A stretch of 64,000 bases of DNA. Origin: JBEKYD01 sp052148435 (GTDB lineage: Bacteria; Acidobacteriota; Terriglobia; Bryobacterales; Bryobacteraceae). The number at the start of each line of letters is the position of its first letter. Position 1 is the first letter of the stretch. The notes beneath the pieces were generated by a model. That model was not told where the DNA came from, did not search any database, and saw only the letters and a program-made list of their open reading frames with translations. The stretch is from positions 25,045-89,044 of the forward strand of contig JBKQIF010000159.1 in NCBI GenBank assembly GCA_052148435.1, given 5' to 3'. This document shows, piece after piece, positions 9,105 to 17,942 of the stretch. The position numbers and the translations under genes were made by a program.

Positions 9105-10356
9105 TGGAGTTCCCCCAGAGCCGGAGCCGCCGGAATTCCACCCGGCCGATATAGCGCACCGTGCCGGGCTTGCGCCGATAGCGCACGGCCACGCACACAA
9201 AGCGGGATTGGGCTCGGTGGACGGGCAGGCGCACTGCGGACCAATCGAGCGACGGCGCCAGACCTGCCTTGGCCAGCGGTTCGCCCGATACCGCATCCTC
9301 TACGGCGACGCTCAACCCGTTGTCCGCGGCGGCGGAGGTGCGATACTCCATGCCAAAAAGCAGCGAGTCTTCCCAGACCGGCACGATTTGCCGGATGAGC
9401 GGACACGCCTCCGGCTCGTCCCCCGAAAACGAAACCGAGAAACCCAGTTCCGGATCTCCGGGCGTCAACCGAACCTCGGAGGTGGGAAACAGTTTCCAAT
9501 CGAATCCCCGGCCGGAGGGGAGGGAGCTAAACAGCGGGTTGGTCAGAAGATTGCCCGGTTCGTTTGCCGGAACCAGGCTGCGTCGGGCCATTCCGTCCCA
9601 GACGGTCTTCGCGTCGTCCCACCAGCCGGCTTGTTGCAAACGGTCGCAGTAGTCCAGCAGCGCGGTCTTGCTTTCGAGATCCCGCAGGTTCAGGAGCGCG
9701 CGCGCAACTGGCAGCGCCTGGTGGGGCCCGGCCCGATCCGCCGCAAACACCAGGAACTGGCGCAGGGTCTCCGCGTCAGCCGGCAGAGCGCGCTGGAGGA
9801 TGGCGGCCGGGTCGGGCGTCGTCATCCAGCAAAGTTGAAAGGCAGCGGCACGGTCGCCATAGCTTCTCTCGAAGGAGCGGCGCGCCCAGGTCCAGAAATT
9901 CGGCGCATCGCCTTGGCGAAAATAAAAGTTCATCAGCGCGATGCGGGGCGCGAACTGGTGGTCGATGCGGGCGGCTTCCATGTAGAAGCGCTCGGCCGCG
10001 GCAATTTCGCCGCGCGTTTCGGCGCGGATGGCCCGCCGCAGCCAATAGGTGGCTTGGTTCGGATCCAGGCGGCAGGCGAGCGCGAACTGGGGCTCGGGGT
10101 CCAGCCCATGGCGCTCCAGAAGGTCGGCCAGGGCGGCATGGTAGCGCGCGTTCCATGGATCGAGAGCGGCCGCATGCGCCAGCGCGGCCAGGCCGCCCTC
10201 TTGTTCCAAAATCCCGGCGTACGCCAAACGAAGGCTGACGGCCAGGGCGGCGGCAAGCAGAACCCCGCAACCCGCCAGGCAGCCCCAATACCGATAGCGC
10301 CGGAAGGCGGAAATCGGACGATTCTCTTCCATTCCGAAAGTGCCGTGCCCCATCAT
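9094..10356 (-). CDS. Membrane-anchored TPR protein with C-terminal jelly-roll-like domain
   Basis: About 420 residues. The start is uncertain between the ATGs at 10356 and 10332; the upstream extension overlaps the divergent SDR promoter region and is unlikely. One transmembrane helix near the N-terminus (GCLAGCGVLLAAALAVSLRL) is followed by TPR-like helices counting units such as AAALDPWNARYHAALADLL. The C-terminal 150 residues are beta-rich, starting at NLLTNPLFSSLPSGRGFDW, and resemble a carbohydrate-binding jelly roll. It overlaps the O-antigen-ligase-like gene by 11 bases, which suggests the two proteins work together in surface polysaccharide assembly. The exact function is not known. 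Confidence 0.65.
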   Translation of the reverse strand: MMGHGTFGMEENRPISAFRRYRYWGCLAGCGVLLAAALAVSLRLAYAGILEQEGGLAALAHAAALDPWNARYHAALADLLERHGLDPEPQFALACRLDPNQATYWLRRAIRAETRGEIAAAERFYMEAARIDHQFAPRIALMNFYFRQGDAPNFWTWARRSFERSYGDRAAAFQLCWMTTPDPAAILQRALPADAETLRQFLVFAADRAGPHQALPVARALLNLRDLESKTALLDYCDRLQQAGWWDDAKTVWDGMARRSLVPANEPGNLLTNPLFSSLPSGRGFDWKLFPTSEVRLTPGDPELGFSVSFSGDEPEACPLIRQIVPVWEDSLLFGMEYRTSAAADNGLSVAVEDAVSGEPLAKAGLAPSLDWSAVRLPVHRAQSRFVCVAVRYRRKPGTVRYIGRVEFRRLRLWGNSSGR

Positions 10357-10477
10357 AACCTGAAGCTGCCCAAGCCGGTCCGTGGGGCCCGCAGCACGCG
10401 ATCCGCCGATTACGCGCCACGACTCCCTGGGTAACGGCGGCAGCAGCCAGTTATTATGTTTCGGAAAGGTGCCTGTC

Positions 10478-11248
10478 ATGTATCTCGAAAAATTCAGCCT
10501 AAAGGACCGGGTTGCCGTCGTCACCGGAGCCGGCCGGGGCATTGGTCTGGAGATCGCCGGCGCGCTCGCCGATGCGGGAGCGACGGTAATCGTCGCGGAG
10601 ATCGTCGAAGAGGCCGGCCGGGCGGCGGCCCAGCGGCTGACCCAAGCGGGTCGCCGGGCCGATTTTTACCAGCTCGACGTGACCGATTCAGCAGCCGTCG
10701 ACCGAGCCGCCGACGCCGTTTTTGCCAAGTACGGTAAGATTGACATCCTGGTGAACAACGCCGGATACGCCAACAATATCAAGGCCGAAACCTACCCGGA
10801 TGACGAGTATTACAAGCTGATGCGCATCAATCTGGACGGTGTGATGTTCTGCTGCCGCGCCTTCGGCCGGCGGATGCTCGCCGTGGGCAAAGGCAGCATC
10901 GTCAACATCGGATCTATGTCCGGTTTGATCGTCAATAAGCCGCAGCCCCAATCCGTTTACAACGCCAGCAAGGCGGCCGTGCACATGCTGACCAAATCGC
11001 TGGCGTGCGAATGGGCAAAGTCCGGGATTCGAGTCAACGCGGTGGCGCCTGGCTACATCGACACGGAGATGACTCTGCGCGGACGGAAAAACGCCGAATG
11101 GAATGCCTGCTGGCTGGAAATGACGCCAATGGGACGCTGCGGCGAGCCATGTGAAGTCGCGTCCGTGGTCCTGTTCCTGGCGAGCGATGCAGCCAGCTAC
11201 ATCACTGGCGCAGTGCTGAGTATCGATGGCGGCTACACGGCCTGGTGA
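10478..11248 (+). CDS. Short-chain dehydrogenase/reductase
   Basis: Classical SDR of 256 residues that oxidises or reduces a hydroxyl/keto group using NAD(P). The ATG at 10478 has GAAAGG eight bases upstream. The Rossmann motif TGAGRGIG lies near the N-terminus, followed by the NNAG motif, a catalytic Ser in NIGSMSG and YNASK as the catalytic Tyr-Lys pair. The C-terminal IDGGYTAW is typical. An acidic residue at the end of beta2 (VAEIVEE) suggests NAD preference. Sugar or polyol dehydrogenation is plausible because the convergent next operon is a sugar ABC importer. The last 16 coding bases overlap the end of the ABC ATPase gene on the other strand. Confidence 0.88.
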   Translation: MYLEKFSLKDRVAVVTGAGRGIGLEIAGALADAGATVIVAEIVEEAGRAAAQRLTQAGRRADFYQLDVTDSAAVDRAADAVFAKYGKIDILVNNAGYANNIKAETYPDDEYYKLMRINLDGVMFCCRAFGRRMLAVGKGSIVNIGSMSGLIVNKPQPQSVYNASKAAVHMLTKSLACEWAKSGIRVNAVAPGYIDTEMTLRGRKNAEWNACWLEMTPMGRCGEPCEVASVVLFLASDAASYITGAVLSIDGGYTAW

Positions 11249-12351
11249 TGCCCAACGGTGTTGCCCGCGCCTCGTCGAGTGAGGGACCTTCCGGACGCGT
11301 CAAAGAGGTGACTCCGATCGGGGCGGATGCGAAGCGCCACCTGGTCCCCTTCACGAACGCTGGTATCGCCTGCAGTCTCGACCACGAATCTCGTTCCATC
11401 CGCGAGGCGGGCGTGGAGATAGGTCCGCGGTCCCAAGTGCTCCAACGCTTCGATCTCGCCCTGCAACTCTCCGTCCCGCGCCAGGCCTACGTGCTCGGGG
11501 CGGATGCCCAGTTTGAGCCGCTCGCCGGCTTTTGCGTTCCTTACCGGAGCCGGTACGGCGAGGCTGATGCCATTGAACAGACTCAAGGTCAAGGACTGTT
11601 CGGTGGAAGCCTGGACTTCCACGTCCAGGAAGTTCATCTTGGGAGCGCCGATAAATCCGGCCACGAAAAGAGATGCGGGATGGTGATACAACTCCAATGG
11701 AAATCCAACTTGCTCGACTCTGCCGTCATTCAGAACCACGATTCGATCCGCCATGGTCATAGCTTCGACCTGATCGTGAGTCACATAGATCATGGTCGTG
11801 TTCAGCTCGCGGTGCAGCCGAACCAGCTCCAGCCTCATCTGGGCCTGTAGTGCCGCATCGAGATTCGACAGGGGTTCATCGAGCAGGAACGCCTTCGGCT
11901 GCCTGACGATGGCGCGGCCCAGCGCGACCCGTTGCAATTGGCCGCCGGACAGCTCGCGCGGCTTGCGATCGAGCAGCGGCTCCAGTTCCAGCGTCCGGGC
12001 CACCGCGCGCACCTTCCGATCTCTCTCCTCGATCGAAACTCCCGCCAGCCGCAAGCTGAAGCCTAAGTTCTCGGCTACAGTCATGTGGGGGTACAGAGCG
12101 TAACTCTGGAAAACCATGGCCAGGCCACGCTTTGCCGGCGGCACGTGTCGGGCGGACAATCCGTCAATTAGCACTTCTCCTTCCGAGATCTCTTCCAGCC
12201 CCGCGATCATTCGCAGCAAAGTGGATTTGCCGCAGCCGGATGGTCCCACAAACGCCACGAACTCGTGGTCGTCGATCGCGAGATCCAACCCATGAATCAC
12301 CTCGTGGCCGCCGAATCTCTTGCAAACGTTTTTCAATTCGACCGTAGCCAT
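11233..12351 (-). CDS. Sugar ABC transporter ATP-binding protein (UgpC/MalK family)
   Basis: Cytoplasmic ATPase of a carbohydrate importer, 372 residues. Walker A GPSGCGKST lies at about residues 36-44, signature LSGGQ at 134-138 and Walker B LLDEP at 156-160. After the nucleotide-binding domain comes a C-terminal OB-fold regulatory domain (KLGIRPEHVGLA), as in MalK and UgpC. It is the last gene of a four-gene operon, after the two permeases. Such ATPases sometimes serve several importers. Its 3' end overlaps the SDR gene on the opposite strand by 16 bases. Confidence 0.92.
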   Translation of the reverse strand: MATVELKNVCKRFGGHEVIHGLDLAIDDHEFVAFVGPSGCGKSTLLRMIAGLEEISEGEVLIDGLSARHVPPAKRGLAMVFQSYALYPHMTVAENLGFSLRLAGVSIEERDRKVRAVARTLELEPLLDRKPRELSGGQLQRVALGRAIVRQPKAFLLDEPLSNLDAALQAQMRLELVRLHRELNTTMIYVTHDQVEAMTMADRIVVLNDGRVEQVGFPLELYHHPASLFVAGFIGAPKMNFLDVEVQASTEQSLTLSLFNGISLAVPAPVRNAKAGERLKLGIRPEHVGLARDGELQGEIEALEHLGPRTYLHARLADGTRFVVETAGDTSVREGDQVALRIRPDRSHLFDASGRSLTRRGAGNTVGHHQAV

Positions 12352-12369
12352 AATCTCGATAGTCCCCTT

Positions 12370-13191
12370 CTACTTGACCGCGCCAAATGACAGACCGCGC
12401 ACAAGCTGGCGCTGGCCGATCCACCCCAAGATAAGGATGGGAGCGGCCGACAGCGTCGAAGCAGCCGACAGCTTCGCCCAAAACAGGCCCTCGGGGCTCG
12501 AGAACGAGGCGGTAAACGCAGTCAGGGTCGCCGCTTTGACGGTGGTTAGATTGAGGCTCCAGAACGCCTCGTTCCAGCAAAGAATAATAGAGAGAAGTGC
12601 CGTGGCGGCGATACCCGGCATCGCCAGAGGGAGCAAAATATGGACCAGCTCCTGCCCCTCGGTCGCGCCATCCATGCGGCTGGCCTCCAGGATTTCGGAA
12701 GGCACTTCCCGGAAGAAAGAAAAGAGCATCCAGACCACAATGGGGAGGACGCTGATGCTGTCGATCAGAACCAGCCCGATGCGCGTGTCGAGCAGGCCAA
12801 AATTACGCCACAACAAATAAATCGGGACCAGAACGCCGACCGGCGGTAACATCTTGCTGGAAAGCATCCAAAGCAGGATGTCACGCGTACGGCGTCCGGG
12901 GAAGAAGGCCATGCTATACGCCGCCGGCACTGCCAGCGCTAGAGCCAGCAACGTCGAACCCAGCGACACCACCACGCTGTTGATCGCGAACTGCACATAA
13001 TCGGCCCGCTCGAGAACGGCGGAGTAGTTTGCGAGTGTCGGCTTGAAGAAAACCTCGGGAGGCGTGGCGACGGCGGTGATCTCCGTCTTGAAACTGGTAA
13101 GAAACATCCAGAGAATGGGGAAGAAGATTCCCAACCCGACGACCCAGCCGGCTAATGTCAGTCCGACCCGTACCTGCCACCTGGTCCTCAT
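12370..13191 (-). CDS. Sugar ABC transporter permease (MalG/UgpE family)
   Basis: Inner-membrane subunit of 273 residues with six predicted helices. The binding-protein-dependent permease motif is visible as EASRMDGATEGQELVHILLP (the EAA loop that contacts the ATPase). Its ATG overlaps the stop of the first permease (ATGA), so the two are translationally coupled, and the ATPase gene follows after 18 bases. Sequence class and gene order point to a CUT1-type importer for oligosaccharides, glycerol phosphate or polyols. Confidence 0.92.
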   Translation of the reverse strand: MRTRWQVRVGLTLAGWVVGLGIFFPILWMFLTSFKTEITAVATPPEVFFKPTLANYSAVLERADYVQFAINSVVVSLGSTLLALALAVPAAYSMAFFPGRRTRDILLWMLSSKMLPPVGVLVPIYLLWRNFGLLDTRIGLVLIDSISVLPIVVWMLFSFFREVPSEILEASRMDGATEGQELVHILLPLAMPGIAATALLSIILCWNEAFWSLNLTTVKAATLTAFTASFSSPEGLFWAKLSAASTLSAAPILILGWIGQRQLVRGLSFGAVK

Positions 13192-14081
13192 CGTTGGTCC
13201 TCCAGGTTACGCCCGATCAGCCGCATCAGGAAGAACGCAACCATGTTGGCCAGGATGATGGCGATGACGCCGCCGGCCGAACCTCCTCCCACATCCCAGT
13301 TCAGGAGGGCATCACGAAAAATCAGATATGCCAGGTTGGTCGAAGCCAGTCCCGGACCGCCTCCCGTGGTTACGTAGATTTCAGCGAACAGGCTGAGAAA
13401 GAAAATCGTTTCGATCATCGCCACGACCGCCATGGGGCGCCGCAGGTGCGGCAGCTCGATGTGATAGAAGAGCGCCAGCACTCCGGCGCCATCAAGCCGG
13501 GCGGCTTCCTTCTGTTCCCGGTTCAGCGACTGAAGAGCCGGCAACAGAATCAGCACGGCGAATGGCGTCCATTCCCAGGCCACGATCACGGCGATGGCGG
13601 CGAGCGGCATCCTGGCGAAGAAGTCAATGGTGCCGAACCCGGCCGATCGCGTGATCCATGAGAGCATCCCGAAAACGGGGTTCATCAGCATGTTCTTCCA
13701 GATCAGCGCGCTCACGGTCGGCATGACGAAAAACGGGGCAATCACGAGGAACCGGCAGATGTTGCGCCCCGGGAATTCCCGATCGAGCAGCATGGCGAAG
13801 AGAGTTCCGGCAACCAGCGTAATCGAAAGAACCAGCCCAACCAGCAGCAGCGTGTTGCCCATAGCCACCCAGAGCGCGCGGCCGGCCAAAAGATAACGAT
13901 AATTCTCAATACCGGCAAACGCGCTCTTACCCGGACTCAGTAGGTTGTACCGTTCAAGGGAGAACCAAAGGGTCATCGCCAGGGGCACGACCATCCACAG
14001 AAGCAGCAGGATCGCTGAGGGCGCCAGCAGCGGTACGGTGCGAATGGCGCGAGCCTGCCCGGCCGGAGCAACTCCGGTCAC
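13188..14081 (-). CDS. Sugar ABC transporter permease (MalF/UgpA family)
   Basis: Inner-membrane subunit of about 297 residues. The start is taken as the GTG at 14081, which overlaps the stop of the binding-protein gene (GTGA). The longer open frame runs inside that gene and is not credible. Six hydrophobic helices begin with LLAPSAILLLLWMVVPLAM, and the EAA loop reads KEAARLDGAGVLALFYHIEL. It pairs with the MalG-type permease to form the transmembrane channel. Confidence 0.9.
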   Translation of the reverse strand: MTGVAPAGQARAIRTVPLLAPSAILLLLWMVVPLAMTLWFSLERYNLLSPGKSAFAGIENYRYLLAGRALWVAMGNTLLLVGLVLSITLVAGTLFAMLLDREFPGRNICRFLVIAPFFVMPTVSALIWKNMLMNPVFGMLSWITRSAGFGTIDFFARMPLAAIAVIVAWEWTPFAVLILLPALQSLNREQKEAARLDGAGVLALFYHIELPHLRRPMAVVAMIETIFFLSLFAEIYVTTGGGPGLASTNLAYLIFRDALLNWDVGGGSAGGVIAIILANMVAFFLMRLIGRNLEDQR

Positions 14082-15409
14082 TTCAGGTATCCTCCTCGCC
14101 GCATGGCGCGTTCGGCCTCCGCCTGCGCCAGGGCCAGCGCTTGCTCGACGGTCGCACCGCCGGTAAGTGCCGCGCTGATCTGCTGTCCCACATCCGTGCC
14201 GATCGCCTGAAATTCCGGAATCCCAACGTACTGAATTCCAATATACGGCACCGGCAACACACTCGGCTTGGTCATGTCCGCGGTCAGGATTGCCTCGCGA
14301 ACGAGGTTCGCGAAAGGTGCGGCTTGCTGGTATGTCGCATTGTCGTAGGTCGATCTTCGTGTCCCGGGAGGAGCCAGAAGCCAACCGTAGCGCGCGCCCA
14401 CGGTAGCAACGTAGGCCTTGCTGGTGGCCCACTTGATGAACTGCTTGGCAACACGGGCTTTCGGGGAAGACTTTGGGATCGCCAACGCCCAACTCCAGGC
14501 CCAGGCTGCGCCATTGGGGACTTTCTGAATGGGGGCCTTGGCAAAACCGGTCGTCCCGGCCACTCGGCTTTGGCTGGCATCCAGGATGTAACCCGCCGCC
14601 GAAGTAGCGTCCACCCAAATTGCACAGTTACCGTTGGCGAACAGCGCCCGGACTTCATTGTGCCCATCCGTGCTGGCGCCAGGCGGCCCATACTTTCTCA
14701 GCACGTCTACATAGAAGCTGACGGCCTGGATCCACTCCGGGCTGGTGAGTTGCGGTTGCCAGTTGAGATCCATCCACCGCCCGCCAAACGTATAGACCAG
14801 CGTACTGAGGTACGCCATGTTCTGGCCCCATCCCGGCTCTCCGCGCAGGCAGATGCCGTAGATATTGCGCGCTGGATTGTTCAGTTTGGCGGCGAACTGG
14901 CGGATCTGCTCGTAACTGGGCTGCTCCGGCATTTCCAGGCCCGCCTCACGGAACAGATCCTTCCGGTAATAAGTGAAAGAGCTCTCTGCATAGAACGGCG
15001 CCGCATACATCTTGCCCTTATAGGAAAGTCCCTGGCGAACCACCTCGAAGATGTCGTCATAGTCATAGTCCGCGCCGAGATCGTCAACCGGCAGCAGCCA
15101 CCCCCGTTCCGCCCAGAGAGGTGTTTCGTATGAACCAATAGTGACGACATCGAAAGTGTTCCCGCCGGTCGAAATGTCTATCGTCAATCTCTGCCGCAGC
15201 ATGTTCTCCCCCAGAACCACCCAATTCAGCTTGACGCCGCTTTGCGCTTCAAACCCTTTGGACAGCCGCTGCATCAGAATCATGTCGGCATTGTTCACCG
15301 TGCCGATGGTCAATTCCGGTCTGGAGTGCGGGTGGTACGGAAGATATGCGAGCAGGACCGCGCAAACCGCCACGCCAAGAGATTTGAGAATCCGATTGGC
15401 CGGTCTCAT
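14078..15409 (-). CDS. Extracellular solute-binding protein, family 1 (sugar)
   Basis: Periplasmic or membrane-tethered receptor of the importer, 443 residues, first gene of the operon. The ATG at 15409 gives a basic N-terminus then a hydrophobic leader (SLGVAVCAVLLAYLPY). A longer frame exists upstream but has no ribosome site. The body fits type-1 binding proteins: LTIGTVNNADMILMQRLSKG at the start, DVVTIGSYETPLWAERGWL, and a conserved GGRWMDLNWQ. It lacks a lipobox Cys, so it may stay anchored by its uncleaved leader. A TATACT sits eight bases before the ATG, so the transcript could be nearly leaderless. The ligand is not predictable. Confidence 0.88.
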   Translation of the reverse strand: MRPANRILKSLGVAVCAVLLAYLPYHPHSRPELTIGTVNNADMILMQRLSKGFEAQSGVKLNWVVLGENMLRQRLTIDISTGGNTFDVVTIGSYETPLWAERGWLLPVDDLGADYDYDDIFEVVRQGLSYKGKMYAAPFYAESSFTYYRKDLFREAGLEMPEQPSYEQIRQFAAKLNNPARNIYGICLRGEPGWGQNMAYLSTLVYTFGGRWMDLNWQPQLTSPEWIQAVSFYVDVLRKYGPPGASTDGHNEVRALFANGNCAIWVDATSAAGYILDASQSRVAGTTGFAKAPIQKVPNGAAWAWSWALAIPKSSPKARVAKQFIKWATSKAYVATVGARYGWLLAPPGTRRSTYDNATYQQAAPFANLVREAILTADMTKPSVLPVPYIGIQYVGIPEFQAIGTDVGQQISAALTGGATVEQALALAQAEAERAMRRGGYLK

Positions 15410-15600
15410 GAGAGCGTAGTATAACAAAAGACATATAGTCGAGTTCCCAGGTGTCCGGCTGTTCATTATTGAAAGATGCAAAAATAACTTCACTGTTGTC
15501 TCGACGCGGCGCGCGGGAGTGCGTGCGCCACCCAGGTAACGGTGAAGTGATTCTTGCGTTAACCTTAAGACTTCGACCAGTTGGCTCGCGGATGCCTCAG

Positions 15601-15919
15601 CGGTAGCGGTACAGCGTCACGCGCTGGATGGCGTCCGGACTCGCGCGTTGCCGGTAGACGGGCGCCCGGCTTCCCGGCGCCCAAGGTATCCACCGCATTC
15701 CCTGACTTTTCGGCGATTTCCCGGCCCAGCGTCCGCGCGATCGGGTTGTGAGCGCCGCTCACGCCCTTTGGCCCGCGCTGTTCCTTCATCCGTGGCGAGA
15801 TTCGGGTTGGCGCCGGCTTTCTTTCTCCTCAGATTGCAATCGTCGCGTTGCTGTCGCCAAATCCGCTTCACGTCGTCCACGTCGAGCTTGTGCAGCACGG
15901 TCAACAGCACATTCGCCAT
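15601..15919 (-). pseudogene. Possible frameshifted remnant of a small gene
   Basis: Three short protein-like stretches follow one another on the minus strand in three different frames. The first starts at ATG 15919 (MANVLLTVLHKLDVDDVKRI), the second reads RTLGREIAEKSGNAVDTLG, and the third ends PVYRQRASPDAIQRVTLYRY followed by a stop at about 15599. Two frameshifts would be needed to join them, which suggests a decayed gene. No family was recognised. It may equally be non-coding sequence between the sugar operon and the next gene. Confidence 0.25.
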
Positions 15920-16083
15920 GGGCGTTCTCCGCGGCGCCCGGTAATGTAAACTACCTGATTGTCGATAATTGTAGTTGACAATGGAGCGGACCTGGCCAAT
16001 AATCCCGTTACCACCTATGTTTCCATGGAATCCAGGCTAGCCTGTCGCCGCTCAAAGGCTGACGCTCGCGCCTCCGGGCGGTA

Positions 16084-16338
16084 TCAGAGAGAAGTCAATG
16101 GTGAGGTGTAGTGGACCAGACGGCTTGTGTAGTAATCGGGATCGGCGAACTTTTTCGCAAAGATTCGTTCCCAGCGTGCGTTCTCCAAACACTGGCGGCA
16201 TTGGCCGCACTTGCAACTCATCCTGCGGCCTCGGTTCGCAGGCCGGGCGGCCTGCCCGCCGCGGCGACTCCGGTTCCGGGTGAGCAACCCTTGTGTTCGC
16301 ATCAATGCACGAATCGACTCTTGGCTCGATAGTTCCAT
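16084..16338 (-). CDS. Small Cys-rich protein with CxCxxCxxC motif
   Basis: 84 residues. The N-terminal half is basic and probably disordered. The C-terminal half holds CKCGQCRQC, followed by LENARWERIFAKKFADPDYY. The four closely spaced cysteines suggest a zinc site, and the aromatic/basic segment after them is likely the conserved core. From memory, similar short proteins with the same CxCGxCxxC-xxNARWERIF pattern occur in acidobacterial genomes as hypothetical proteins; this was not checked here. It sits alone between the sugar importer and the efflux operon. Its function is unknown; DNA or RNA binding would fit the Cys knuckle and basic charge. Confidence 0.6.
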   Translation of the reverse strand: MELSSQESIRALMRTQGLLTRNRSRRGGQAARPANRGRRMSCKCGQCRQCLENARWERIFAKKFADPDYYTSRLVHYTSPLTSL

Positions 16339-16677
16339 GACTTGTCCTCGGATGGGAACCGTCGTAACGGGCGGTCTCCTGTCTGCTTACCCAATATTCT
16401 TATCGGCTGGAGTCTTCACAGTTTCTATTCAAACGGCGAGCGCTCTGCGAAGAGGCCCTAGCGCTAGTACTGGCGGTTCATGTCGAAGGATAACCGGGTA
16501 CGCCGAAAGGAGGGCGGCACGACCAATGAAGGCGGCCGAACCAAACCAACCAGCCGAATGAATGGCGGACGGCTCCTCATCGAAACGGTCGCGGTCACAA
16601 TCTCGTTGGTCATACGACGGCGGGCGCCGGACGCTCCCGACCCGTCAATTTCGAATCTGGCGCCGCTGAGATTTAAT
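16339..16677. other. Intergenic region, no gene seen
   Basis: About 340 bases between the small Cys-rich gene and the HlyD promoter. Short open frames exist on both strands (for example 16480-16692 on +) but have no ribosome site or recognisable similarity. No hairpin repeat of the kinds found elsewhere in the window was noticed. Confidence 0.5.
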
Positions 16678-16705
16678 TTGATTTCACAATGATTTGGTTT
16701 ACAAT
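16678..16705 (+). promoter_or_regulatory. Candidate sigma70-type promoter of the efflux operon
   Basis: TTGATT (16678-16683) and TACAAT (16700-16705) are separated by 16 bases, 33 bases ahead of the hlyD-type ATG. The stretch is clearly AT-rich against its surroundings. Confidence 0.4.
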
Positions 16706-16737
16706 GTATTTTGTTTTCGCCGAACGAGGTCTTCCGC

Positions 16738-17937
16738 ATGAAACGAGCGATCCTTCTGTTGTCGATTGTGGTCATCGCCGTGGCGATCTGGTGGGAGCAG
16801 CGGCCGCGTCCCCAGACGCTCGTGCTGACCGGCACCGTGGATGGCAACGAAGTGGTGGTGGGCAGCAAGATCACCGGCCGCATCGTGAGCCTGGCGGTGG
16901 ACGACGGGCAATGGGTTAAGGCCGGCGACCTGATTGCCGTGCTCGACCAGGACGAGTTGCGCGCCGACCAGGGCGCCGCCGGGGATGCCATCGCACAAGC
17001 CCGCGCCAGCGCGCGGCAGTCGGTGGCCCAGACCGAGCTGCTGGAACATACGTTGCCCACTAAAGTCCGCCAGGCAGAGGCGCAGATGGCGCAAACGCAA
17101 GCCCAACTGCAGCAGGCGCAGGCGCAAGTGGCGCAGGCCCAAGCCCAACTCCGGCAGGCGCAGGCCCAAGTGGCGCAAACCCAGGCGGGGGTAGCCAAGG
17201 CCCAGGACAACTTCAACCGCATCCGGCCGCTGGTCGAAAGGGACATCAACCCGCCGCAGGACCTGGTCACGGCCCAATCCGATCTCGACTCCGCCAAGGC
17301 CAACCAACAGGCGGCCGAAGCCGGCGCCGAGGCGATACGGCGCGCGGTGGCGGCGGCCGAAGCCGCGGTCGAGGCGATACGGCGCGCGGTGGCGGCGGCG
17401 CAGGCCGCGCTGGCGGACGCCCAGCAGGAGGAAAGGCAGGTTCCCGTGCAACAGCGGCAGACCGACGCACTGCGCGCGGCCGAGGCGCAGGCCGAAGCCA
17501 ATGCCGCCGCCGCCGCCGCGCGCTTCGGCCAGACCCGGATTTTCGCGCCGGCTAGCGGCATTGTGACGCTGCGCGCGGCGCGGCAAGGCGAGGTCGTAAA
17601 CCCGGGCGGTCCGATCGTCACGCTCTTCGACCTGAGCTCGACCTGGGTGGATGCCGACGTCGAGGAAACCTACGCCGATCTCATCGCCATGGGACAGACT
17701 TTGCGGGTACGCCTGCCCTCGGGGGCCGAGACCGCCGGTCCGGTGATCTACAAAGCGGTGGAAGCGGATTTTGCCACCGAGCGCGACGTCAGCCGCACCA
17801 AGCGCGACATCAAGACGGTGGCCATACGCGTGCGCGTGTCCAATCCCGAGGGAAAGCTCCCGCTGGGCATGACCGCCTGGGTGATGCTGCCGGTACCGGC
17901 CTTGCCGCCTCCGCCCGTCAACGGCGCGAAGGACTAG
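16738..17937 (+). CDS. HlyD-family membrane fusion protein (efflux adaptor)
   Basis: Periplasmic adaptor of 399 residues that bridges an inner-membrane ABC exporter to a TolC channel. The ATG at 16738 has GAGGT seven bases upstream. An N-terminal anchor (AILLLSIVVIAVAIWW) is followed by the first half of a biotinyl-like domain (GSKITGRIVSLAVDDGQWV), a very long Gln/Ala-rich coiled coil at about residues 80-255, the second lipoyl half (IFAPASGIVTLRAARQGEVV), and a beta-barrel domain. Within the hairpin, EAIRRAVAAA occurs twice because of a 42-base tandem duplication. It is the first gene of the operon with the ABC-2 ATPase, permease, MarR and TolC genes, similar to E. coli ybhGFSR. Confidence 0.9.
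   Translation: MKRAILLLSIVVIAVAIWWEQRPRPQTLVLTGTVDGNEVVVGSKITGRIVSLAVDDGQWVKAGDLIAVLDQDELRADQGAAGDAIAQARASARQSVAQTELLEHTLPTKVRQAEAQMAQTQAQLQQAQAQVAQAQAQLRQAQAQVAQTQAGVAKAQDNFNRIRPLVERDINPPQDLVTAQSDLDSAKANQQAAEAGAEAIRRAVAAAEAAVEAIRRAVAAAQAALADAQQEERQVPVQQRQTDALRAAEAQAEANAAAAAARFGQTRIFAPASGIVTLRAARQGEVVNPGGPIVTLFDLSSTWVDADVEETYADLIAMGQTLRVRLPSGAETAGPVIYKAVEADFATERDVSRTKRDIKTVAIRVRVSNPEGKLPLGMTAWVMLPVPALPPPPVNGAKD
17328..17399 (+). repeat. 42-base tandem duplication inside the HlyD-type gene
   Basis: A near-identical run of about 28 bases (starting CGAGGCGATACGGCGCGCGG) occurs at 17328 and again at 17370. The period of 42 bases equals 14 residues, or two heptads, so the coiled coil is lengthened without breaking phase. 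Confidence 0.7.
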
Positions 17938-17942
17938 CCGTC

